The notes: a model not told the origin generated them from the sequence alone. 6,024 nt of DNA from Chloroflexota bacterium (GCA_022573935.1 JACZTE010000071.1:1-6024), one strand, 5' to 3'; positions 1 through 5,963 are shown, counted from the stretch's first letter. Numbers and translations are program-made.

Positions 1-31
1 CTCTGGGCGCCGGCCTTGTGGGAGCCGCGCA

Positions 32-42
32 GCGTTCAACGC
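32..42. repeat. 11-base palindrome GCGTTCAACGC
   Basis: Two 5-base arms, GCGTT and AACGC, surround one central C. It covers the predicted start point of the minus-strand promoter at 46-54, a position where a repressor could bind. The arms are short enough to occur by chance, so an operator role is only a possibility. Confidence 0.25.
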
Positions 43-45
43 CCT

Positions 46-54
46 ACTATACCA
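46..54 (-). promoter_or_regulatory. Candidate extended -10 promoter reading out of the left edge
   Basis: On the minus strand this reads TGGTATAGT, an extended -10 (TGn plus a 5/6 match to TATAAT). No convincing -35 box lies 16-18 bases upstream, which is tolerable for an extended -10. Transcription would start near position 39 and leave the window, implying a leftward gene beyond position 1. The start region overlaps a small palindrome at 32-42. No start codon for such a gene is visible, so this is inferred from motif alone. Confidence 0.3.
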
Positions 55-99
55 TAGGAGAACAACCGGTCGGAACGACACGGGGTCGCGTTCGTAGCC

Positions 100-396
100 T
101 TACTCAGGCTCGATCTCTGGCCACTCGAAATCGTCGACGAACACCGCCTCGGCGCCCGTGAGCTCCGGCACCTTCTCCGCGAGCAACCGTTCGATGCCGA
201 GACGCATCGTCAGCATGCTCATGGGACAGCCGTTGCAGGAACCGATCATCTGAATACGAGCCACCCCCTCCTCGGTCACCTCGAGGACGTTCACCTCGCC
301 GCCGTGGGAGTGGATGTACGGGCGCATCTCGTCCAGCACCCGGTCGACCCGGGCTTCCAGATCCGTCGTTCCGTTCGTTGCGGTCTCGCTCATCAT
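100..396 (-). CDS. NifU-like (Nfu-type) Fe-S cluster scaffold protein
   Basis: This is a 98-residue stand-alone NifU C-terminal domain. Family members hold a transient [4Fe-4S] cluster between subunits and hand it to apo-proteins in the cytoplasm. Visible marks are the N-terminal helix with RPYIHSHGGEV (about residues 25-34), the beta segment VNVLEVTEEGVARIQM, and the cluster motif GSCNGCP with Cys54 and Cys57. The acidic C-terminus is typical, and the length fits the single-domain Nfu group. Two consecutive ATG codons (396 and 393) compete as start; neither has a Shine-Dalgarno sequence. A promoter-like -10 ends only 9 bases before the first ATG, so the message may be nearly leaderless. It is transcribed divergently from the sortase gene. 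The domain assignment is secure; which proteins it serves cannot be read from this window. Confidence 0.93.
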   Translation of the reverse strand: MMSETATNGTTDLEARVDRVLDEMRPYIHSHGGEVNVLEVTEEGVARIQMIGSCNGCPMSMLTMRLGIERLLAEKVPELTGAEAVFVDDFEWPEIEPE

Positions 397-405
397 CTCG
401 TTGTC

Positions 406-435
406 ATGCTAACACGAGTGATGCGGCGGCCTCAA
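406..435 (-). promoter_or_regulatory. Candidate promoter of the NifU-like gene
   Basis: On the minus strand a -35-like TTGAGG (430-435) is followed after 18 bases by TAGCAT (406-411). TAGCAT is preceded by TGT, giving an extended -10. The -10 ends 9 bases before the first ATG at 396, so transcription would start at or within a few bases of the start codon. That matches the absence of a Shine-Dalgarno sequence. Each hexamer matches consensus at 4 of 6 positions. Confidence 0.4.
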
Positions 436-452
436 CGTGGTATCGAACAGCC

Positions 453-481
453 TTGATCCTTCAGGGTGCCCTTGTTAGGAT
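453..481 (+). promoter_or_regulatory. Candidate promoter of the sortase-DUF3105 unit
   Basis: TTGATC (453-458) and TAGGAT (476-481) are separated by 17 bases, and TG sits one base before the -10, giving an extended -10. Both hexamers match consensus at 4 of 6 positions. The start point would be near 488, leaving a leader of about 144 bases before the ATG at 632. An imperfect inverted repeat, CTTGTTA-N7-TAACTAG (471-491), overlaps the -10 and start point and could be an operator. The -35 box lies 17 bases from the -35 of the divergent promoter. Confidence 0.35.
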
Positions 482-528
482 CGATAACTAGTAAGGGCGT
501 GTGTCGGCCCGCTCCTACTGCTATGCGA

Positions 529-548
529 CCGTGAATCTGTGATCACGG
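529..548 (+). repeat. Inverted repeat in the sortase leader
   Basis: CCGTGA (529-534) and TCACGG (543-548) can pair around an 8-base loop in the predicted untranslated leader. The right arm overlaps the perfect palindrome GTGATCAC (539-546). There is no U-tract, so it is not an intrinsic terminator. It may be an RNA hairpin or a protein site; function is unknown. Confidence 0.25.
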
Positions 549-619
549 ATACGTCGTCGCAGCCGGCGATGTGTCATAGATAGAGCGATATGCCGTTCAT
601 GTGGTGAGACGCTACGGCA

Positions 620-625
620 GGGAGG
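620..625 (+). promoter_or_regulatory. Ribosome binding site of the sortase gene
   Basis: GGGAGG lies 6 bases before the ATG at 632, a strong Shine-Dalgarno match. It fixes the sortase start and contrasts with the NifU-like gene and dnaE, which lack one. Confidence 0.8.
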
Positions 626-631
626 TACGAC

Positions 632-1408
632 ATGACATTCCCCGTTGACGGTGGCGACAAGCGGCGCAATGCCCGCTGGAACCGGCTTTCCCTCATCGCG
701 CTGACCGTGGGGGTAGTCATGCTGCTCTCGTCGGCCGTCCTCTTTGTCCTCGTCCTCAGCGACGCCTTCGGTGGCGATAGCTTTGAGGGGCCGGGTGAGT
801 CGGTAGCGTTCGGCGATCCCAATGCCGTGCTCACGCCGCAACCAACGCCCACATTGGCAGTCGAACTACCAAGCGATTCGCCTATCGAGCGTGTCCTCAT
901 CGCCAAATATGGCGTCGATGCACCGGTCATCGTCCTAGGCCTCGACGAGGACAACGTCATGGAGAGCCCTGATGAGCCGTGCGACGTGGCCTGGTACGAC
1001 TTCACTTCGTACCCGGGCTTCGGCAGCAACGCTGTCTTCTCAGGCCACGTCGACTGGTTCAACCTGGGGTCCCAGGGATGCCGCTGTGACAGCCCTGGTG
1101 GTTGCGGCGGGCCCGGGGGCGCCGTCTTCTGGGATCTGAAGAACATGGTGATGGGCGACTTGATCGAGGTGCGGCTACAAGACGGCACCGTTTACGAGTA
1201 TGAAGTGATCTCCAGGCGACAGGTTTCCGGCAGCTCCGACTTCCGCGAGATCGTCTCGGCAACGGAGAAGGAGATCATTACTCTGATCACCTGCGGCGGC
1301 ACCTTCGACCGCGAAGATGGCCACTATCGCGACCGAGTCGTCCTCCAGGCGGAGCGGATCGTGGACGCGCCCGGCGTCGCAGCTCCCAGCGCTTCCGCCT
1401 CACCCTAG
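632..1408 (+). CDS. Membrane-anchored sortase, class E/F-like
   Basis: This 258-residue protein is a cysteine transpeptidase of the sortase family. Sortases cleave a sorting motif on secreted proteins and join them to a cell-surface amine. A short basic cytoplasmic tail (KRRNARW) precedes one membrane helix at about residues 19-42, so the enzyme should be an N-terminally anchored outward-facing protein. A Pro/Thr/Ser-rich spacer (about 61-80) leads to the beta-barrel. Catalytic residues are His139 in SGHVDW, Cys221 in LITCGG, and probably Arg233 in HYRDRV. The segment DAPVIVLGLDEDNVMESPDE is typical of class E/F enzymes. An insertion at about 146-163 adds Cys150, Cys152 and Cys158, and Cys117 is also extra. 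The C-terminus is an Ala/Ser/Pro tail. No substrate with an LPxTG-like signal is encoded here. The DUF3105 gene follows in the same direction. Family assignment is firm; exact class and substrate are inferred. Confidence 0.92.
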   Translation: MTFPVDGGDKRRNARWNRLSLIALTVGVVMLLSSAVLFVLVLSDAFGGDSFEGPGESVAFGDPNAVLTPQPTPTLAVELPSDSPIERVLIAKYGVDAPVIVLGLDEDNVMESPDEPCDVAWYDFTSYPGFGSNAVFSGHVDWFNLGSQGCRCDSPGGCGGPGGAVFWDLKNMVMGDLIEVRLQDGTVYEYEVISRRQVSGSSDFREIVSATEKEIITLITCGGTFDREDGHYRDRVVLQAERIVDAPGVAAPSASASP

Positions 1409-1492
1409 GGCTTCGTCATCCCGTGATAACGAATGGCGCCTGCGGGCGCGCTGGAAACTAGGGCCCCCCGCCTAGGAAGCCGAGCGAGATCG

Positions 1493-2089
1493 ATGCCTAG
1501 CAGGGAACAACGGGAGAAAAAGGAGGCGAAGCGGCTCCGGCGCATGCAACGGCGCGAGGAGCGGGGGCTTCAGGAAGATCGGGAACGCTTCCGCCGCCGC
1601 ATCCGGATGGCGGGCATGGGTGTGCTGGGCCTGATCGGCGTGGCTGGCCTCGCCTTCGCGTACTGGTTCGCCGTTCTCCAGCCGAGACCCGGTGAAAGTG
1701 TCTCGACATCCGGCGCTGGCGACCATTCCGGTGTGCCACGCGATGGCTACTCAACCACTCCTCCCACATCAGGGTCACATTCATCAGAAGTGCCAAGCTG
1801 GGGCGAGCAGCGTGAGGTGTCGGAGATACTCCAGGTACACGCCCTGGAGCACGGCGGCGTACTGGTGCAGTACAATTGCCCAACCGCATGCCGGGATCTG
1901 ATCCAGCAGTTACGCTCCATCACAGGAAGCTATAACTCCAAGGTAATCCTTGCGCCCTATTCCGGAATGTCGTCCAGAATTGCGCTCACCTCCTGGGGCA
2001 AGATCGACCTTCTCGACGAGTTCGACCAGGAGCGCATCGAAGAGTTCGTGAAGAAGAACCGCAACCGCGCGCCAGAGAGCGTCCCTTAG
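1493..2089 (+). CDS. DUF3105 family membrane-anchored protein
   Basis: From the ATG at 1493 the protein has 198 residues. An in-frame ATG at 1433 would add 20 residues, but these look like translated non-coding sequence and that codon has no Shine-Dalgarno. The 1493 start gives a Lys/Arg-rich cytoplasmic segment, although its only Shine-Dalgarno-like sequence (AGGAAG, 1474-1479) is distant. Using numbering from 1433, one membrane helix spans about 59-81 and the rest should be extracytoplasmic. The DUF3105 signature is clear: PPTSGSHSS (110-118), HALEHGGVLVQYN (136-148), APYSGM and TSWGKID (174-192), and a C-terminal NRNRAPESVP. His116, His136 and His140, with Cys149 and Cys153, look like possible metal or disulfide residues; this is inference. 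The biochemical function is not established to my knowledge. It follows the sortase by 84 bases with no clear promoter between, so the two are probably co-transcribed. Confidence 0.85.
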   Translation: MPSREQREKKEAKRLRRMQRREERGLQEDRERFRRRIRMAGMGVLGLIGVAGLAFAYWFAVLQPRPGESVSTSGAGDHSGVPRDGYSTTPPTSGSHSSEVPSWGEQREVSEILQVHALEHGGVLVQYNCPTACRDLIQQLRSITGSYNSKVILAPYSGMSSRIALTSWGKIDLLDEFDQERIEEFVKKNRNRAPESVP

Positions 2090-2124
2090 ACTCATCCGGC
2101 CGCATCCTGATCCGGCGTGCACAA

Positions 2125-2170
2125 CCTAAGTGGCGTCCCCTTGCTCGACGCGCCCTGGCCACTGAGTAGG
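2125..2170 (+). other. Possible stem-loop after the DUF3105 gene
   Basis: CCTAAGTGGC (2125-2134) can pair with GCCACT (2158-2163) and TAGG (2167-2170), with a 3-base bulge and a 23-base loop. An alternative inner stem uses GCGTC (2133-2137) and GACGC (2147-2151). It lies 36 bases after the DUF3105 stop codon, where a 3' end is expected, but no U-tract follows, so it does not qualify as an intrinsic terminator. Confidence 0.25.
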
Positions 2171-2205
2171 CCGACCTCACATTCTTCCGCATTTGAACAT
2201 AAGCG

Positions 2206-2222
2206 GGCCGCTCTGAGCGGCC
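2206..2222. promoter_or_regulatory. Perfect 8+8 palindrome at the dnaE -35 position
   Basis: GGCCGCTC and GAGCGGCC are exact inverted repeats around a single T at 2214. Flanking GCG (2203-2205) and CGC (2224-2226) extend the symmetry if one T is skipped. The element lies where the -35 box of the dnaE promoter should be, and the -35 itself is poor, so a regulator could repress or activate from here. As RNA it could fold with a 3-base loop, but no U-tract follows, which argues against a terminator. The symmetry is seen directly; the operator role is inferred. Confidence 0.45.
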
Positions 2223-2228
2223 TCGCAC

Positions 2229-2237
2229 TGCTATAAT
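2229..2237 (+). promoter_or_regulatory. Extended -10 promoter element of dnaE
   Basis: TGCTATAAT is a perfect extended -10 (TGn plus consensus TATAAT). The expected -35 position at 2209-2214 does not match consensus and is covered by a palindrome. TTGAAC at 2193-2198 is too far upstream (33 bases). Transcription would begin near 2244, giving a leader of about 24 bases without a Shine-Dalgarno sequence. Confidence 0.6.
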
Positions 2238-2267
2238 GACCGTGCTGGACTCACAATAAACGCTCAG

Positions 2268-5200
2268 ATGTTTACGCACCTACACCTACACACCGAATAC
2301 AGCCTCCTCGACGGCCTCTCGCGCATCCCGCAGCTGCTCGATCGCGTGCGCGAGCTGGGGCAGGAAGCCTGCGCCATTACCGACCACGGCGCGCTCTACG
2401 GCGTCATCGACTTCTATCGGGAGGCCCGCGCCCGCGACATCAAGCCGATCATCGGCGTCGAGGCGTACGTCGCCCCGGGCGACCGCCGCTCGAAGGACCC
2501 GCAGGCGAAATCGCCGTACCACCTGACGCTGCTGGCCCGCAACCAGCAAGGCTACCACAACCTGATGGAGCTGGTCACCAAAGCGAACCTGGAGGGCTTC
2601 TACTACAAGCCTCGCGTGGACCGAGAGCTGCTGGAGCAGTACGGCGCCGGCCTCATCGCCCTCTCCGGCTGCAACTCCAGCGAGATGCATCGCCTGCTCT
2701 CGGAGGGCCGCACGGAAGACGCCACCGCCCTGGCGAACTGGTCTCGCGATGTCTTCGACGACTACTACCTCGAGCTCCAGGAGAACGGGCTAGCGGAGGT
2801 AACAGCGGCCAACAAGCAGCTGGTGGCGATCTCCCGCGAGACCGGCATACCCCTCGTCGCTACCGTCGATAGCCACTACATCTCGCCCGAGGACGCCCCC
2901 GACCACGACATCCTGCTCTGCATCGGCACCAACTCCTCGGTGATGGACGAGAAGCGGATGCGCATGAACGCGCCCGTCTACTACATCCAGGCCGAGGCCG
3001 AGGTGCGCGCCCGCTTCGCCGAGCTGCCGGAGGCCGTGGACAACACCCAACGCGTCGCCGATGCCTGCGACCTGGAGCTGGAGTTCGGCCGCCTCTACCT
3101 GCCGGACGCCGACTTGCCAAAAGGCCGCTCGGCCGACAAGCATCTGGCCAAGCTCTGCGAAGCGGGCCTGAAACGCCGCTTCGACCCGGTCACCGATGAG
3201 GCGCGCCGCCGCCTCAAGTACGAGCTGGATGTGGTGCGGGAGACCGGCTTCACGAACTACATGTTGGTCGTCCACGACTTCGCCGAGTTCGCCCGGCGCA
3301 GCGATATTCCCATGGGCGTGCGCGGGTCGGCCGCCGCCAGCCTCATCCTCTACTGCCTGGATGTCACCGACATCGACCCGCTCGCGTATGGCCTCGTCTT
3401 TGAGCGCTTCCTCAACGTAGAGCGGCGTGAGATGCCAGACGTAGACTTCGACTTCGCGGACGACCGGCGTGACGAGATGATCCGCTACGCCGCCGAACGA
3501 TACGGGCACGACCACGTAGCCCAGATCATCACCTTCGGCACGCTGGGGGCGAAGGCGGCGATCCGCGACGTCGGCCGCGCCTTGGGCATGACCTACGGCG
3601 ACGCTGACCGCGCCGCCCGCCTGATACCCGCCACACTCGGCATCACCATCGAACGGGCGCTGGACGAAAGCCCCGAGCTGCGCTCGATCTACGACGCCGA
3701 CGAGCAGATGCGACGCCTCATCGATACCGCCCGCCGGCTGGAGGGCGTCGCCCGCCACGCCAGCACCCACGCCGCCGGGCTGGTCATCTCACGCGAGCCG
3801 CTGGTGGAGCATGTGCCGCTCCAGCGGCCCCAACGCGGCGACCAGGAGGCCGAGGCGATCCCCACCACCCAGTACGCGATGCAACAGGTGCAGGAGATCG
3901 GCCTGCTCAAGCTCGACCTGCTGGGGCTGGTCAACCTCACGATCCTGGGCCGCGCGGTCGATCTCATTCGCGCCGGCCACGGCGTCGAAATCGATCTCCA
4001 GCAGCTCCCCGACGACGATCGGAAGACCTACGCGATGCTCTCCAAGGGAGAGACCTTCGGCGTCTTCCAGCTAGAATCGGCCGGCATGCGCCGGCACATC
4101 CAAGAGCTCAAGCCGAACAGCATCTCCGAGCTGGCCGCCATGGTGGCGCTCTACCGGCCGGGCCCCATGCAGCACATCCCCACCTACTGCCGAGTGAAGC
4201 ACGGCCTGGAGCCCGTCTCCTACCCACACCCCGACCTGGCCAGCACCCTGGACGAAACCTACGGCGTCATCACCTACCAGGACCAGGTGCTGCTCATCGC
4301 CCAGAAATTCGCCGGCTACACCCTGGGCGAGGCCGACGTCATGCGCAAGGCGATGGGCAAGAAGATTCCGGAGGTGATGCGCGCCGAACGCGACCGGTTT
4401 GTCAGAGGCGCGAAGCGAAACGGCTACTCCGAAGGGGAGGCGCAGGAGATCTTCGAGCTGATCCTGCCCTTCGCCGGCTACGCTTTCAACAAGGCGCACG
4501 CCGTCTGTTACGCCACCATCGCCTACCAGACGGCCTACCTCAAGGCACACTACCCGGCCGAGTACCTGACGGCACTGCTCGCGCTGGCGGCCAGCCATCC
4601 GTCGGGCAGCCACCCGCGCATCGCCGCCGCCTTCGCCGAGTGCGCCAGGCTGGGCATCGCGGTCTTGCCGCCCGACATCAACCATAGCGAGGCCAGCTTC
4701 GCGCTCACGTCGGAGAAGGACAGCGGCCAGACGATCCGCTTCGGCCTGCAGGACATCAAAAACGTCGGCGCCGGCGCCGCCGAGAACATCGTCACGGAAC
4801 GAAACGAGAACGGCCCCTTCGCCTCAGTCGAGGACTTCTGCCGGCGGATCAACCTGAAGTCGGTCAACAAGCGAGCGCTGGAGAGCCTGGCGAAAGTGGG
4901 CGCGCTGGGTGCGCTCGGCGACCGGGGCACGCTGCTGGCGAACCTCGATCGGCTCGTCTCGCTCGCGCAACGCGAGCAGCGGCTGAAGGAGTCGGGCCAG
5001 TCGACGATGTTCGACCTCTTCGGCGATGAGGTCGCCACGCCCATGCCCGCGCTGGAGCTGGAGCAGTCGTCCGTTCCCCGCCGCGAGGAGCTCGCCTGGG
5101 AGAAGGAGCTGCTGGGCGTCTACGCCTCGGAGCACCCGTTCAAAGACGCAGCGGGCGTGCTGGCCCCCCTCGTCACCGCCGTCTGCGCCGAGGTCGCCGC

Positions 5201-5948
5201 CGATAGCCAGAACGGCGAGAGCGACGACACCGCTGCGAAGGCGCTGCCGCCGAAGGGCCGCGTGGCCACCCTGGCCGGCATCGTCGGCAACACACGACGC
5301 CTCTACACCAAGGCCGGCCGCGCCTTCTGCGCCGCCGAAGTGGAGGACCTCTCGGGCATGGTCGAGGTTACCGTCTGGCCAGAGCTTTTCGAGCGCACAC
5401 AGGACTACTGGATGGAAGGCAACATCGTCGTCCTCGACGTGCGCGTGCGCGAGCGCAGGGGCCGGCTCCAAGTCGCCGCGCAGCAGGTGGAGCTCTACCA
5501 GCCCGACGAGAGCGGCGACTTCCAGCCTCCGGCGTGGCTAACCAAGGAACAAGGAACAAGGAACGAGGAACCGGCGGAAGAACCAAGATCCCAGAACCCA
5601 GAACCGCCGGCTGGCGAGACCTCCCCCGACCCGCAACCCGCGACCCACGACCCTCCCGCCAGCGACCCGCAACCCGCGACCAGCAACCAGTCCTCGGCGC
5701 TACGCCTGGAGCTGCGCGAAACGGAGGACGAGGACGCCGACCGCGAGCGGCTCCAGCGCCTGCTGGACGCGCTCGGCGACTACCCCGGCGACGACAAGGT
5801 GCGCCTGACGGTGCACACGCTGGACGGCGCGTCGGAGCAGATAGCGCTGCCCTCGGCCCGCGACTGCCCGGAGCTCCGCGCCCGCCTGGCGGAGCTGCTG
5901 CCGGACGCGGCTACCCTTGCCCACTCCCCCTCCCGCCCCGTATCCTAG
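2268..5948 (+). CDS. dnaE: DNA polymerase III alpha subunit
   Basis: This 1226-residue protein is the replicative polymerase, a C-family enzyme that extends DNA in the replisome. Its order is: PHP domain (about 1-275), with metal-site candidates His6, His8, Asp15, His40, Glu65, His85, Cys135, Asp201 and His203; polymerase core with VRGSAAAS (351-358) and catalytic Asp391 and Asp393 in PDVDFDF plus Asp550 in LKLDLLGL; RPGPMQHIP (630-638) and FAGYAFNKAHAVCYA (735-749); helix-hairpin-helix region (about 825-885); beta-clamp motif QSTMF (911-915); OB fold (about 996-1078); and a C-terminal domain (about 1143-1215) that in this family contacts the clamp-loader tau subunit. An unusual repeat-encoded linker fills about 1088-1142. 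An in-frame stop at 2214 with no other start codon fixes the ATG at 2268, although no Shine-Dalgarno is present. The protein is somewhat longer than E. coli DnaE (1160 residues). Confidence 0.98.
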   Translation: MFTHLHLHTEYSLLDGLSRIPQLLDRVRELGQEACAITDHGALYGVIDFYREARARDIKPIIGVEAYVAPGDRRSKDPQAKSPYHLTLLARNQQGYHNLMELVTKANLEGFYYKPRVDRELLEQYGAGLIALSGCNSSEMHRLLSEGRTEDATALANWSRDVFDDYYLELQENGLAEVTAANKQLVAISRETGIPLVATVDSHYISPEDAPDHDILLCIGTNSSVMDEKRMRMNAPVYYIQAEAEVRARFAELPEAVDNTQRVADACDLELEFGRLYLPDADLPKGRSADKHLAKLCEAGLKRRFDPVTDEARRRLKYELDVVRETGFTNYMLVVHDFAEFARRSDIPMGVRGSAAASLILYCLDVTDIDPLAYGLVFERFLNVERREMPDVDFDFADDRRDEMIRYAAERYGHDHVAQIITFGTLGAKAAIRDVGRALGMTYGDADRAARLIPATLGITIERALDESPELRSIYDADEQMRRLIDTARRLEGVARHASTHAAGLVISREPLVEHVPLQRPQRGDQEAEAIPTTQYAMQQVQEIGLLKLDLLGLVNLTILGRAVDLIRAGHGVEIDLQQLPDDDRKTYAMLSKGETFGVFQLESAGMRRHIQELKPNSISELAAMVALYRPGPMQHIPTYCRVKHGLEPVSYPHPDLASTLDETYGVITYQDQVLLIAQKFAGYTLGEADVMRKAMGKKIPEVMRAERDRFVRGAKRNGYSEGEAQEIFELILPFAGYAFNKAHAVCYATIAYQTAYLKAHYPAEYLTALLALAASHPSGSHPRIAAAFAECARLGIAVLPPDINHSEASFALTSEKDSGQTIRFGLQDIKNVGAGAAENIVTERNENGPFASVEDFCRRINLKSVNKRALESLAKVGALGALGDRGTLLANLDRLVSLAQREQRLKESGQSTMFDLFGDEVATPMPALELEQSSVPRREELAWEKELLGVYASEHPFKDAAGVLAPLVTAVCAEVAADSQNGESDDTAAKALPPKGRVATLAGIVGNTRRLYTKAGRAFCAAEVEDLSGMVEVTVWPELFERTQDYWMEGNIVVLDVRVRERRGRLQVAAQQVELYQPDESGDFQPPAWLTKEQGTRNEEPAEEPRSQNPEPPAGETSPDPQPATHDPPASDPQPATSNQSSALRLELRETEDEDADRERLQRLLDALGDYPGDDKVRLTVHTLDGASEQIALPSARDCPELRARLAELLPDAATLAHSPSRPVS
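5544..5571 (+). repeat. Heptanucleotide repeat block A, four AAGGAAC units
   Basis: Three exact AAGGAAC units (5544-5550, 5551-5557, 5558-5564) and one GAGGAAC variant follow without gaps. They lie in frame in dnaE and encode residues 1093-1102 (KEQGTRN and following). Three units make 21 bases, or seven codons, so the encoded peptide repeats only every third unit. Confidence 0.9.
5579..5606 (+). repeat. Heptanucleotide repeat block B, four AGAACCC-like units
   Basis: The units are AGAACCA, AGATCCC, AGAACCC and AGAACCG, back to back, encoding DnaE residues 1104-1113 (EEPRSQNPEP). The block starts 7 bases after block A ends but is not in heptamer phase with it, so the two appear to have arisen as separate arrays. 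Confidence 0.85.
5627..5690 (+). repeat. Heptanucleotide repeat block C, eight CRACCCG-like units
   Basis: Units CGACCCG, CAACCCG, CGACCCA and CGACCCT (5627-5654) are followed by an 8-base spacer and CGACCCG, CAACCCG, CGACCAG and CAACCAG (5663-5690). The first 19 bases of each half are identical (5627-5645 and 5663-5681), offset by 36 bases. DnaE therefore carries the peptide DPQPAT twice, at 1121-1126 and 1133-1138. This suggests duplication within the array. Confidence 0.88.
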
Positions 5949-5963
5949 CTACGCCCCCGCCGC

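Noticed and set aside
73..93. Possible terminator of the NifU-like gene (bulged stem with GAA/TTC and CGAC/GTCG arms)
   Set aside because: The stem is short and bulged, and no U-tract follows on the minus strand.
574..1188. Minus-strand open frame of 204 codons opposite the sortase gene
   Set aside because: It has Ser/Pro-rich low-complexity content with no recognised motif, and lies opposite a clear sortase with all catalytic residues.
1433..1492. Upstream in-frame ATG extending the DUF3105 protein by 20 residues
   Set aside because: There is no Shine-Dalgarno sequence, and the added residues resemble translated spacer. The start at 1493 gives a more typical N-terminus, although 1433 cannot be fully excluded.
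2117..2236. GTG-initiated open frame of 39 codons before dnaE
   Set aside because: It has no ribosome binding site or recognisable motif, and runs through the palindrome and the dnaE -10 element.
2236..2259. Seven-codon ATG open frame upstream of dnaE, possible leader peptide
   Set aside because: Its ATG lies inside the -10 element, upstream of the expected transcript start, so it would not be on the message.
2790..3770. Long minus-strand open frame of 326 codons inside dnaE
   Set aside because: It is antisense to well-conserved DnaE polymerase sequence, shows no recognisable domain, and follows from the high GC at third codon positions of dnaE.
5627..5690. CRISPR-like array
   Set aside because: The units are contiguous 7-base repeats without unique spacers and lie within a conserved coding gene.
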